The notes under the pieces: generated by a model | What the model saw: the letters and a program-made list of their open reading frames with translations, nothing else | Told to the model about the DNA's origin: nothing | Database searches by the model: none | Program-made: the position numbers and the translations under genes | Source of the DNA: Eublepharis macularius | Lineage: Eukaryota > Chordata > Lepidosauria > Squamata > Eublepharidae | Assembly: GCF_028583425.1 (NCBI RefSeq) | Contig: NC_072807.1 | Span: forward strand, 34,167,001-34,231,000 | DNA length: 64,000 nucleotides | Reading direction: 5' to 3' | Shown here: positions 56,001 through 64,000 of the stretch, piece by piece | Position numbering within the stretch: the stretch's first letter is position 1 | Layout: every line of letters starts with the position of its first letter

Positions 56001-56530
56001 TTATTTTTTTCCCCAACATATGGAGCAGAGGTCCATCAGTGGCTATTTAGCCACAAGGTATAGATGGAACTCTCTGTCTAGGGCAGTGATGCTCTGTGTT
56101 CTTGGTGTTTGGGGGGGGCAATCAGTGGGAGGGCTTCTAGTGTCCCTTCCCCACTGGCAGACCTCCTGAGGACACCTGGGTTTTGGCCACTGTGTGACAC
56201 AGAGTGTTGGACTGGATGGGCCATTGGCCTGATCCAACATGGCTTCTCTTATGTTCTTATGTCTAGTGCAGTTTGTGCCTGAATAATAACACATGTTTTC
56301 AAGTAAACTGAAGTGCGTGTATTTTGAAAGTACTTCTAACTTTTCTTATTCTCTCTTTTGTTTTTTAGGTGGTTGAAGACTGGAAATTTATAGCTCAGGT
56401 CCTTGACCGCATGTTCTTATGGACATTTCTTCTCGTTTCAATTATTGGATCTCTGGCACTATTTATTCCTGTAATTCATAAATGGGCAAGCATAATAGTA
56501 CCAGTCCACATTGGGAACACAAACACATAA
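43854..56530 (+). CDS. CHRNA5: Neuronal nicotinic acetylcholine receptor subunit alpha-5, complete
   Basis: Six exons: 43854-43959, 50511-50662, 51636-51680, 52540-52649, 54032-54863, 56369-56530 (TAA). They give 468 aa, the same length as human. It is an accessory subunit of pentameric cation channels with alpha-3/alpha-4 and beta-2/beta-4 in neuronal membranes. Seen: an N-terminal hydrophobic leucine-rich signal (about residues 9-23); the Cys-loop C170-C184; the vicinal cysteine pair C234-C235 that defines alpha subunits, without the YxCC aromatic of ligand-binding alphas (GCCWYP); four membrane segments (M1 from RRLPLFYT, M2 after GEKISLC, M3 [11 protein letters not shown]4 in exon 6); and N-glycosylation motifs NCS (183) and NRT (229). 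The start is the ATG in a GC-rich first exon within the CpG island. Residue 398 is Asn (AAT at 54810-54812), where human has Asp. Confidence 0.98.
44110..45540. repeat. AT-rich degenerate satellite in CHRNA5 intron 1
   Basis: About 1.4 kb built from ATT/TTA/ATA words. Recurring landmarks (variants of ACATTCCATAATGCTGGC, TAATGCTGATACAGCTGTAT and TTATAGTTACACTTAGGTTA) recur at roughly 80-bp or 160-bp spacing between about 44725 and 45245. The 5' portion (44110-44360) is simpler (ATT)n-like sequence. A family-1 repeat is inserted at 45372-45460. No open frame of note. Confidence 0.75.
45372..45460 (-). repeat. Family-1 repeat inserted in the satellite
   Basis: AAAGAGTCCAGTAGCACCTT, AAGACTAACCAATTTTATT and GCATAAGCTTTCGAGAATC are the inverse of the 29652 copy. 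The hammerhead-like core is truncated at the far side. Confidence 0.7.
45541..50510 (+). other. Rest of CHRNA5 intron 1
   Basis: Apart from the SINE at 46835-47040 I recognise nothing coding or repetitive with confidence. The open frames here show no family features. Confidence 0.5.
46835..47040 (-). repeat. tRNA-derived SINE, minus strand, CHRNA5 intron 1
   Basis: Minus-strand SINE: tail complement at TTCATTTGTACCTTGTCTTT, body CACAACAACCCTGAGAGG, and B-box complement GGGAGTTGAACCTGG. Confidence 0.75.
51075..51258 (+). repeat. CR1 LINE 3' end
   Basis: ATTTCCTGCATTGTGCAGGG, GGTTGGACTAGGTGACCCT and CCCTTCCAACCCTGTGATTC, followed by the ATTCTATG-type terminal repeat, are the hallmark CR1 3' end. 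It is 5'-truncated, as usual for CR1, and lies in CHRNA5 intron 2. Confidence 0.9.
52650..54031 (+). other. CHRNA5 intron 4
   Basis: 1.4 kb intron; 53700-53860 is an A-rich, repeat-like stretch containing a CATTCATTCA run and AAACAATTAAAAACA words. Nothing coding. Confidence 0.5.
54032..54863 (+). other. CHRNA5: CHRNA5 exon 5: ligand-binding domain end, M1-M3 and cytoplasmic loop
   Basis: The 832-nt exon codes for residues 138-415 and holds both the Cys-loop and M1-M3. It ends HE before the donor GTGTGT; the next exon begins VVEDWKF. The M3-M4 loop ends in the amphipathic segment [17 protein letters not shown], in which residue 398 lies. Confidence 0.97.
55705..55905 (-). repeat. tRNA-derived SINE, minus strand, CHRNA5 intron 5
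   Basis: Minus-strand copy with B-box complement GGGGATTCAAACCTGG and body complement CCATTTTATCCTGGCAATAA. It ends about 460 bp before the final exon. Confidence 0.75.
56030..56265 (+). repeat. CR1-type LINE 3' end
   Basis: AGTGTTGGACTGGATGGGCC, ATTGGCCTGATCCAACATGG, then CTTCTCTTATGTTCTTATG with a short terminal tandem. This is the second CR1 subfamily style common in squamates. It ends about 100 bp before the last CHRNA5 exon. Confidence 0.8.
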
Positions 56531-57060
56531 GATGTGTGTGGCTAGAGGCCGAGAGAAACCAGTCTTTCTATGAATGTTAATCATAATTTGACCACTACTT
56601 GTATCTTTAGCACAATTTAACATAGAACGATGAAATCTTTGCAAAGAACCGGTTGGGAGGGGGAGGGGGGATTGTGCTTATATTTAAACCTCAGGCATCT
56701 AAGGACACGGGCAGAACATTCTTCTTGGCTCTTAGCTCATCATTTTTCCTAATAATAAGTCAGGACTGACCAGTGAGGCGTCACGGACTTGATGAGTCCT
56801 CAAGTCAGCAGAATGCACGAGGGGCCGTGCAGAGAGCTTCGCTGAGGGTTGGAGTACAATATAGAACATTCCAGGTATTTAGAGCACATTTGTAAGTCTT
56901 AGCAACCCTTGTAGAAGCCTCGCACCATGGGACAGCCTTAGGATCCTCATGCTGCAGAGGCGGGGCTGAGCACAGCGCCCTCTTTAAAAGCCACCTGGTA
57001 CATTTATGCTTGAAGTCTGATTGACAGAGGGGGCTGTCTTGCTCACAACTGGCACTCTAA

Positions 57061-57396
57061 GAGCCAAAACACACGTTAAGAAATACCTAGATTCAGCACG
57101 TGTTCTCTTACCTCAAGGTTTGCCGGGATCTGTAGGAGTCCTGGAAGCTTAAAGTTTAGCATTTACAGAGCAGCAAAAAGGGGAAGGGAAATACAGGCGC
57201 CTGTATTTTAAGCTTTAAGCTTCCAGGACGCCTTTAAGCTTCCAGGACGCTTACAGATCCTTTAAGCTTCCAGGACTTTAAGCTTCCAGGACCCCTACAG
57301 ATCTTTAAGCTTCCAGGACGCCTACAGATCCCGGCAAACCTTGAGGTAAGAGAACACATGCTGAACCTAGGTATTTCTTAACGTGTGTTTTGGCTC
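57061..57396. mobile_element. Long-TIR MITE, Harbinger-like (family H), recently active in appearance
   Basis: 336-bp element whose outer ~93 bp on each side are inverted copies with only about three mismatches by eye (start GAGCCAAAACACACGTTAAG). Flanking triplets are TAA (57058-57060) and TTA (57397-57399). The centre holds four or five tandem CTTTAAGCTTCCAGGACG-like units. No coding capacity. Confidence 0.8.
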
Positions 57397-57554
57397 TTAG
57401 CCTCTCGCTATATTTGCTCTTGTAGTGTGGCACTGACTGCCATTCCCTCGTGGCAATGCCCACAACTAGTAGTCTGTCAATCTCTCTCCTATGTCATTTC
57501 AGCTTCTGCTGCCTTTGGATGCTCTGTGCCTAACATGCAGCAGCCTTTCAAACA

Positions 57555-57780
57555 ACAACAACTGTGCTTATATACTGCTCTTCTAGATAGATTAGTGCCC
57601 CACTCAGATGGTGAACAACGTCTATTATTATTCCCACAATACAGCTGGGGAGCTGGGGCTGAAAGGAGTGGCTTGCCCAAGGCCACCTACTGAGCTCAGG
57701 GCAGTCGTGGGATTTGAACCAGCAGAGTGCTGATTTGCAGCCCAACCACTTAACCACTATGCTACAGCAGCTCGCTGGGA
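57555..57780 (-). repeat. tRNA-derived SINE, minus strand
   Basis: Same family as 1285-1475: CTGCTCTTCTAGATAGATTA, ACAGCTGGGGAGCTGGGGCT, and B-box complement GGGATTTGAACCAG. It begins with a CAA repeat at 57551-57560. Confidence 0.75.
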
Positions 57781-59497
57781 ACCTTCTTGCCACAAGGGGC
57801 AGGAGGCATCAGGTATGAACTTGTGATGTGCCTCCTTCTCATATAGCACATGATTTTTTCCATTTAAGTGCAGGAAGAAACAAAAATGAGACTTGTGGGT
57901 CCCGAGTTTCCAGTTCATGGTTCCAGCAAGATCCGTGAAAGGGGCAGCGCTGAATCTCCGTGTATTATGTTTTCTACTTGCAGAGCAGTGAACAATTCTG
58001 ACTTGAGAGCTTAGACTGGTTTGGGGAAATGATTATCATTGGCTAGGAGCAATTTCTGTGGTTGTAGAATGTTGTGACCTCAGCGTTATTGCCGACTTCA
58101 GCTGTAATCTGCCGGAGCTTCGCACTTTGCCGATTCCTTTATGAGTGAATGCCCTCTACTGGTTGCGTGAAGAAACTGCCCTTTGGAATTAAATCCCCAA
58201 ACTGAAAAAGTCTCCGCAAACATTTGCATGTATGCTACGGCAAAATAATATTTAGGGCTGTAACCCTATTTAAATGCATTTTACCAGGGATATGGAACAA
58301 AGCTGGAAAAGTTTTACGTCCACCATGGACTGTCGTAATTCAGTAATCATGATTATGGTTGGCATAAGGTGACATCCTTGGTCATTGATGGTTTTATCTT
58401 GGGCACAGTGGAATTTTAAAAGACCTGGAAGACTCCAGTTTTAATTGTAAACGTTTTTGTAAAGGATTTTCAAAATTTACCAGGTATGCCGACACACTAT
58501 GGGTTGATCTTGTCTTAATGATAACAAATTAAACCTTGCATTTGATCATTGTCTTTTACGGCTAAAATCTGAAGATGCTCTTTTGCTTTTCATTCGTGTC
58601 AGAATTTTCAGTTTGAAGAGTGCACACATAAGAAAACAAGCATTAGTTTCAAAGTTAATTACGTGTTCTTTAATAATTTCTCTTATGTGTTTTCTATAAA
58701 TTGGTCACTCTTTCCCTCTCCTTCCCCAGTAGTCATTTTTCTGCTCTCTGAGCAGAGTTGAGCCCTTTTTTTTCCAAATGGGAAGGTCATTCCATGTTCC
58801 TGATATCTTGGGAGGGGAAGATCCGAGCTGCACCCAGCGTTTATATAAGACTGCAGCATAGATTTGTTGTGCTGGTATTGGAGCTGTGTCCTAATACTTC
58901 CTGATTTTTCATTTGTCTCCTTATTGCTGTACCACACAGCCGTGATGAATAGCTCGGCAAGTTTTACTACTTTTCTCTCTGAAAGATCCTGCGGTTCTCC
59001 CTCCTCCCCCAACCAAGACTTCAGCAGAAATACAGAGAATGGATTTTTCTCTGCAAGTTTGCAAGCCTTATTTTACAGCTGAATGTGGGATACTTTAAAG
59101 GAGCGTTGCAGTGCTTAGTAAGCTGTTGTTTGGGGCTGCTGCATAGCTATTGTTATGAGTAATGGGGCCTGTAAGTAATGCTGATTTCTGCTAGCAGTAG
59201 AAATCAGAAATGGGGAATTGAACTCGATTGTATTGACATTCCTCCTTATGGTTACTACTTTGCTGCCTGGAGCCCACAGTGATAGTTAAAATCTTTGTTT
59301 GGTCTTAGGGTATTTCAGATAACGCTATGTAGCTGCTCATGCAGTTTGAACAGCACCAGATATATTCAACTATATCAGCAGTGAGGAGTAGAAATTATCG
59401 TTCTATCTAATAGGATGCTGGCTGTCACATTAGGATTCCAGGTGGCAAACATAGACCATCCAGTGACAAGATGTTTATATCTCCCTGCTGTTCCCTA

Positions 59498-60050
59498 CTG
59501 GGAGGGGCTGTGGCTCAGAGCTAAACTACAAGAGACGAGTTACACGAGGACGCGCACATGAAGGGAGTCGCAGGGAAGCGGAGTTTTAAAAGACAGATTG
59601 GAAGGCTTTGTCAATTTCCCCTCTCCACAGAGCCCCCAAAGATCACTCCTCAAGGTTTGCTAATTTCCAATTTTTCTCCAGAAGACTCTTGGCAGTTTCA
59701 CCGCCCCTTCTAGGAGGCAAAGAGGAAATTGAAAAAGCCTTCCATCTGTCTTTTAAAACTCGGCTCCCCGGCTAACATTGCGGCTCCCTTCACGTGTGCG
59801 TCCTCGTGCAATTCGTCTCTTGTAGTTTCGCTCTCAGCAACGGAGCAACTTCTCAGCAAACAGAAGGTCCCAGGTTCAGGTTCAATCCCTGGCATTGCCA
59901 GTTTTAAAAAAAGGTCAAGTGGTAAGTGGTGTGATGTGAAAAACCTCTACCTAAGCCCATGGAAAGCTGCTGCCAGTGAGAGTAAATACCAGCCTCGATG
60001 AATGATCTGATTCAGTATCCAAAGGCAACTGTATGTGTGTTCATCTGTAT
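59498..60050 (+). repeat. tRNA-derived SINE split by a Harbinger-like MITE
   Basis: The head GGGAGGGGCTGTGGCTCA lies at 59500-59517 and the rest resumes at 59834 with CAGAAGGTCCCAGGTTCAGG (B-box region), then GGTGTGATGTGAAAAACC, GAAAGCTGCTGCCAGTGAGA and GATCTGATTCAGTATCC. The interruption is the element at 59518-59833. Confidence 0.75.
59518..59833. mobile_element. Harbinger-like MITE (family H relative) nested in a SINE
   Basis: 316-bp element with inverted ends GAGCTAAACTACAAGAGACG and GAGCGAAACTACAAGAGACG; the ~55-bp arms are alike throughout. TCA triplets flank it at 59515-59517 and 59834-59836. Removing the element and one TCA restores a continuous SINE, which supports a 3-bp duplication. 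Confidence 0.8.
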
Positions 60051-60309
60051 TGGGGGGCTTGTTTCTGATTCCTCGCATTCCCTGTCTTGTTTCTTCTGGC
60101 ACTGAAGTTGCCAGACCTCCTGAAGGACACAGGGCTGGACTGGAGAGCGTAAAAGCCGAGTGGCTGGAGCTGTTGCAGATCTAGTTACACAGCCTGAAGC
60201 AAAGGACTTTTCAAAAATTTAACCTAAGCTTGCTTTGTTTCCACAGCTAAAGTTGGCCAATGGAGAAAGGTAACGATGCAGGATGACCAGGTATTTCATG
60301 TATTTCGTT

Positions 60310-60390
60310 GCAAAACCAACACACCTTTTCAACGGAGATCTTAAAAATAACTTCCATAAGATCTCTGTTTAAAAGGTGTGTTGGTTTTGC
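60310..60390. repeat. Perfect-looking hairpin element, ~34-bp arms
   Basis: Left arm 60310-60343 begins GCAAAACCAACACACC; right arm 60357-60390 ends GGTGTGTTGGTTTTGC. The loop is 13 nt, with few mismatches in the arms (CAACGG against CTGTTTAA). Probably a very short MITE. Confidence 0.6.
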
Positions 60391-60467
60391 ATCCACATGT
60401 TACGAGAGACTGTCTGTGTGCCGAGATGATAAATAACACCCCAAAAGCGAGCCTTACCTTGATTGCG

Positions 60468-60565
60468 AGATAGTACAGAGTCCGGTAGCATCTTTAAGAC
60501 TAACCAACTTAGCATCTGATGAAGAGAGCTGTGGCTCTCAGAAGCTTATGCTACAACTGGTTCTA
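60468..60565 (+). repeat. Family-1 repeat with hammerhead-like core
   Basis: GAGTCCGGTAGCATCTTTAA on the left, CTGATGA at 60516-60522, stem arms GAGAG and CTCTC, then AGAAGC (GAAA decayed to GAAG) and TTATGCTACAACTGGTT. Confidence 0.6.
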
Positions 60566-61125
60566 ATAAACAGCTTTGTGGTGCTTAGAAAATCGGCCTT
60601 CCTGGCAGATTGAGAGACTAGCCAAGTTTGGATTGAGGGAATAGGATAATATAAAAGCACCCCCAAACTTTGAAAGGTGGTAAAAATGATTGCCTGTTTT
60701 TCAAAACCTCCTAAGCTAATGGCCATCACCATAGCTTGGAGCACTGCATGCTGCAAATGGTCTCTTTTGCTCGGACCCTATCGCCAACTGACTAGATTCA
60801 TTAACCCAGCATTCTGGTGTTCCAAGAATCTTCACTAACCTGATGGCCTCTCTTAGGGCTAAACCAGAAGAGACACTTGGGAGAGGCCTGTGGCTAGAGC
60901 AGCCAATGCCTTTTTAAACTCAAATATCAGTATTTTAATTGTAGGTGAAATACAGGTGTGTTTTACAATACCATTATTTCCTTGCATCTCTTTCTTACGC
61001 CTCACTGTTTTGCTGGAGTTCCTGCGGCGACCCTCACAGCACTGAGGGTTAATTGATTGACTGGGGACAGTAGAATAAACGGATCATCTGTGCAAATCTT
61101 TGTTGCTTTCAGGCTCTGGTATTCA

Positions 61126-61131
61126 TTTATT
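61126..61131 (-). promoter_or_regulatory. Candidate CHRNA3 polyadenylation signal
   Basis: AATAAA on the minus strand (TTTATT on plus), about 270 nt beyond the CHRNA3 stop. Use is inferred. Confidence 0.4.
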
Positions 61132-61399
61132 ACAAACCTTAAAATACATTTTAAATTCCATTAGAGAAAAACAACCAAAGTCTGGAAGACTTTTAGTTTT
61201 AAAAAATTATTCTTCGGTGTCTCACAAGGACTTGCAATAACTTTTATCAACTTTTTCAGTGGCTGAGTCTAGGCAAATTAACTTTCAGGAATTCTTTGCT
61301 ACTCACAGACACAGAAACAGTTACTTTAGCATAAAGAGAGTGTAAGAAGTTTGGACAGCAGACAAGAAATTACTTTTTTTTTTACAGGGTATTTTTTGT

Positions 61400-61528
61400 C
61401 TACACTTCATCTGTAACCATCAAAGGCTGCAGAAATAGTCCAGCTGTTCCCAGAATACACACAAGAATAAAAACCCACAGAAAAATGCGGTCAATCACCA
61501 TGGCGACGTATTTCCAATCATCTTGAGT
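61400..61528 (-). other. CHRNA3: CHRNA3 last exon (M4 and C-terminus)
   Basis: 43 codons including the stop, preceded by acceptor TTTTTCAG on the minus strand. It starts [16 protein letters not shown] and encodes M4. It joins exon 5 in phase 0. Confidence 0.95.
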
Positions 61529-64000
61529 CTGAAAAACATAAGCAGTCAAATTATATAGAGGCCAGTATTTCTACATACTTAACCTACAGACACAATATTA
61601 GCAACTAACTTTGCATAATAGCAGGAGATCCTTTGAATTCACAAAATCAGCCTAAAGATGGGACGGTATGCATTAATATTGTGACTAAAGATGGGCATGA
61701 ACTGGGGGGGAAATGAACCGTGTGGTTCATGGTTTGTCGCGTTTCACAAACCACGAACTTGCCCTGATTCACAAACTGGTTTGTTTGGTTCGTGAAAACA
61801 TCACTTCCAGGTCAGCAAATCGTCACATCCTGCTCAGCAGAAGGTCTAGAAAGCCCGTCCCCTGTTGCCTAGGAAACTGATCGGTGCCAGGCTGTCTGCA
61901 GTGACGAACCGAAAAACGAACCAAAAAACTGGCCTAAAGTTCATGGAGGTTTGTCAGAAATGGGTTCTGAAGAACTGCCGGTTCGCAAACCATGAACCGG
62001 CCCAGTTCGTGCCAAACTTTGGTCCATATTTCGGTTCGTGCCCATTTCTAATTGTGACACATTGAAATAGTTCCCTACATATATAGCAAGCTACTAAGGG
62101 GTTAAATATGGACACTTCATTTCCCTCCTTACTCCAGCCTCAATGTACATACTCAAACTTATGAGTTGTCCTGTGTCTCGTTCACATTTCGTGCCCAAAG
62201 TACCAAAAGTCTTCTGTGTTTTGCTTAAGCTCCTCCTCTTCTCCTCCATATGCATATTTTGAAACACCAGAAGGTAACAGAGGAGCAACCTTGCCGGATC
62301 AGACCAGTGGTCTCGTCCAGTGTCCCCGACCCTTTAGGCCAAAGAGATGCCCCTAGAAGGCCTACACACGAGGCGTAAAGGTCAAAGTCTCCACCTGATG
62401 TTGTTCCCTAGCACTAGTAGATTTCCTGCCTTGAAAAGGCTTCTAGGTTGCTTTCACATTTCTGTGCTGCTCAGGCATTTCTTTGCTACTAGTAGAAGCT
62501 GTGATTCAATGTAGCACTTAAGAGGGCACTATAAAAATCAAGCTACACTTGTCTCTAAGGCAAGCTCCTACTGTATGTTTACTTGGAAGCAAGTCCTGTT
62601 CTGAAAGGGCCCCTCTACATTTTTGCTTCTCTCTGCTGAGTATTTTTGATGGGGGGCGAGAATGTTTAAACCCCCTTCCCTCAATACTGGGGCTCCCATC
62701 CAGTTTGTTCCATATAGCTGCATTTTAAGGCCCAATTCCACACTCGGAGTGTTCATCATGTTGCTCAACATGAAGTATAGTTTGGTCTAAGTGAGGTTTT
62801 GAGCCTGTGTTTGGGCCGTTGTGCCTCATCTTGCTCACATGACCGAATGCTCCTCCGTATGTACAAATCATATAGAACACTATGTTAGAAGGATGTGTCC
62901 TAACCCTGAAATGCTAGTTTTCTACATGGAAGGAAATGTTGTGTATGAGCCGTGCCTGTTTGCTGAAGCAGGTGGGGAAAACTAGGCTTCACCATTTTAA
63001 AAGTATGGCGAATAAAATCAGCTCTTACCTCTTTGGCTTCATTCTGCAGTCTCATGTTTTCTGCAATGTACTTAACGCTCTCGATCGCCTCCCTCATTTC
63101 CGGGGACAGAACTGAAAAGGGAAGCAGAGCGTCCACAGATTCGCAGCTGGAGCTCTGGGTCAAGTTGCTGTTCATCTTCACATATTTAATATGTTGACAC
63201 TGACAACAGCCGCATGCCGCTCCTTGGCACGGGAACCCTTCTCTGCTGGACTTGGTTTCGGAGGTGCTGAGGGAGTTTAAGTGGGAGAGCTCAGCAGTGT
63301 AAAGGGATTTTGGCTTCGGCTCGTCGCCATCTTCGCCAGTCGGCCTCGTCATAAACATGATCCTCGGGAGAAAGTTAAGGAAAATGGTCTTCACCCACTC
63401 GGGCATGGTGTGCGTCCGGGGAGTCCTATAGTGTACATTCAGTACAAAGACGGTGATGACAATGGAGAGCGTGACGAATATCATAGTGAAGAGGAGGTAT
63501 TCCCCTATCAGCGGGATCACCAGAGAGGTAGAAGGAATTGTCTCTGTTATCACCAGGAGGAACACGGTTAACGAAAGAAGGACCGAAATACACAGTGTGA
63601 CTTTCTCGCCACAATCCGAGGGCAGATAGAAGACCAACACGGTTAAAAAGGAGATCAGGAGGCAAGGAATAATCATGTTGATGGTGTAAAACAAGGGCAG
63701 CCGCCTGATATAAAGTGAATAGGTGATATCTGTATAGACGGCTTCGCAGCAGTTGTACTTAATGTCATGTTTATAACCTGGCGCATTAATAATAGCCCAC
63801 TCTCCACTTTCCCAGTAGTCCTTGAGGTTCATCATGGAGCCTACGAGAACCAAGTCTATCTCGGCTTTGTCATAGGACCAAGAGCCAAACTTCATGGTGC
63901 AGTTCTGGTAGTCAAACGGGAAGTAGGTCACGTCTATTTTACAGGAGCTCTTAAATATAGCCGGGGGCATCCAAGTTACGTTACCAGTGTAATTCAATAT
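61400..64000 (-). CDS. CHRNA3: Neuronal nicotinic acetylcholine receptor subunit alpha-3, last two exons, 5' part outside window
   Basis: On the minus strand: exon 5 from the window edge to 63029 (donor GTAAGA) and exon 6 at 61528-61400 (TAG). They give 366 C-terminal residues. It is a ligand-binding alpha subunit of ganglionic receptors, assembling with beta-4/beta-2 and alpha-5. Seen: the Cys-loop from [10 protein letters not shown] to FDYQNC; the loop-C YNCC pair; M1 ([15 protein letters not shown]), M2 ([14 protein letters not shown]), M3 ([12 protein letters not shown]), a long cytoplasmic loop, and M4 in exon 6 (DRIFLWVF). The C-terminus reads PLMVTDEV, where human has PLMAREDA (human sequence from memory). 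Exon 5 runs off the window, so its acceptor and exons 1-4 are not visible. The gene converges on CHRNA5, the order known in mammals and birds. Confidence 0.97.
61686..62050. mobile_element. hAT-type MITE (family A), second copy, intact 8-bp duplication
   Basis: 365-bp element starting TAAAGATGGGCATGAAC and ending with the inverse of TAGAAATGGGCACGAACC. Identical 8-mers ATTGTGAC flank it at 61678-61685 and 62051-62058. The ends match the copy at 2359-2760. The interior repeats GAACCG-like words on both strands. It lies in the last CHRNA3 intron, about 160 bp from exon 6. Confidence 0.9.
62280..62360 (+). repeat. Common squamate interspersed-repeat fragment
   Basis: CAACCTTGCCGGATCAGACC then AGTGGTCTCGTCCAGTGTCC. 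Related pieces lie at about 23740-23830 (TGGAGTAAACCAGTGGTCC) and 9315-9380. Probably CR1-derived. Confidence 0.5.

Larger units (their letters stand above)
56531..61125. other. CHRNA5-CHRNA3 convergent spacer and 3' UTR space
   Basis: Tail-to-tail region. I could not fix the CHRNA5 poly(A) site; ATTAAA hexamers near 58188 and 58523 are candidates only. It holds two Harbinger-like elements, two SINEs, one hairpin element and one family-1 repeat, listed separately. No coding region recognised. Confidence 0.55.

Overview
This is vertebrate nuclear DNA: spliced genes with GT-AG introns, CpG-rich promoters and many interspersed repeats. The gene order IREB2 > HYKK > PSMA4 > CHRNA5 > < CHRNA3 matches human 15q25.1 (the nicotine-dependence/lung-disease locus). 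The repeats point to a squamate reptile: a SINE with a Bov-B-type tail (Sauria-SINE style), several other tRNA-derived SINEs, CR1 3' ends with the (ATTCTATG) tail, and hAT and Harbinger-like MITEs. A gecko is my best guess, but that rests on repeat style from memory and is weak.

Layout. 1-18575: the last 19 coding exons of IREB2 (iron-regulatory protein 2) and a long 3' UTR. 18576-23053: repeat-rich spacer with one possible non-coding exon. 23054-27069: HYKK (hydroxylysine kinase), four coding exons, 372 aa. 28190-28977: CpG island and non-coding first exon of PSMA4 (20S proteasome alpha-3), whose coding exons run 30655-38791 (261 aa). 38978-43730: AT-rich spacer ending in tandem copies of a TIR-bearing repeat. 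43735-56530: CHRNA5, six exons, 468 aa, with a 6.5 kb first intron holding an AT-rich satellite. 61126-64000 (minus strand): the last two exons of CHRNA3, which converges on CHRNA5 and runs off the window.

How the genes work together. CHRNA5 and CHRNA3 encode subunits of the same pentameric neuronal nicotinic receptors. IREB2, HYKK and PSMA4 are housekeeping or metabolic neighbours held by old synteny; there is no operon-like link. All splice junctions were placed by reading frame, and in every gene the phases close without a frameshift or internal stop.

The main observations are: an Asn codon in CHRNA5 exactly where human CHRNA5 has Asp398 (the rs16969968 D398N site); five DNA transposons with intact 8-bp target duplications; a Harbinger-like pair with 3-bp T-N-A duplications, one nested inside a SINE; and two repeat families whose copies contain hammerhead-ribozyme-like cores. 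I saw no endogenous retrovirus, no CRISPR array and no free-standing RNA gene.
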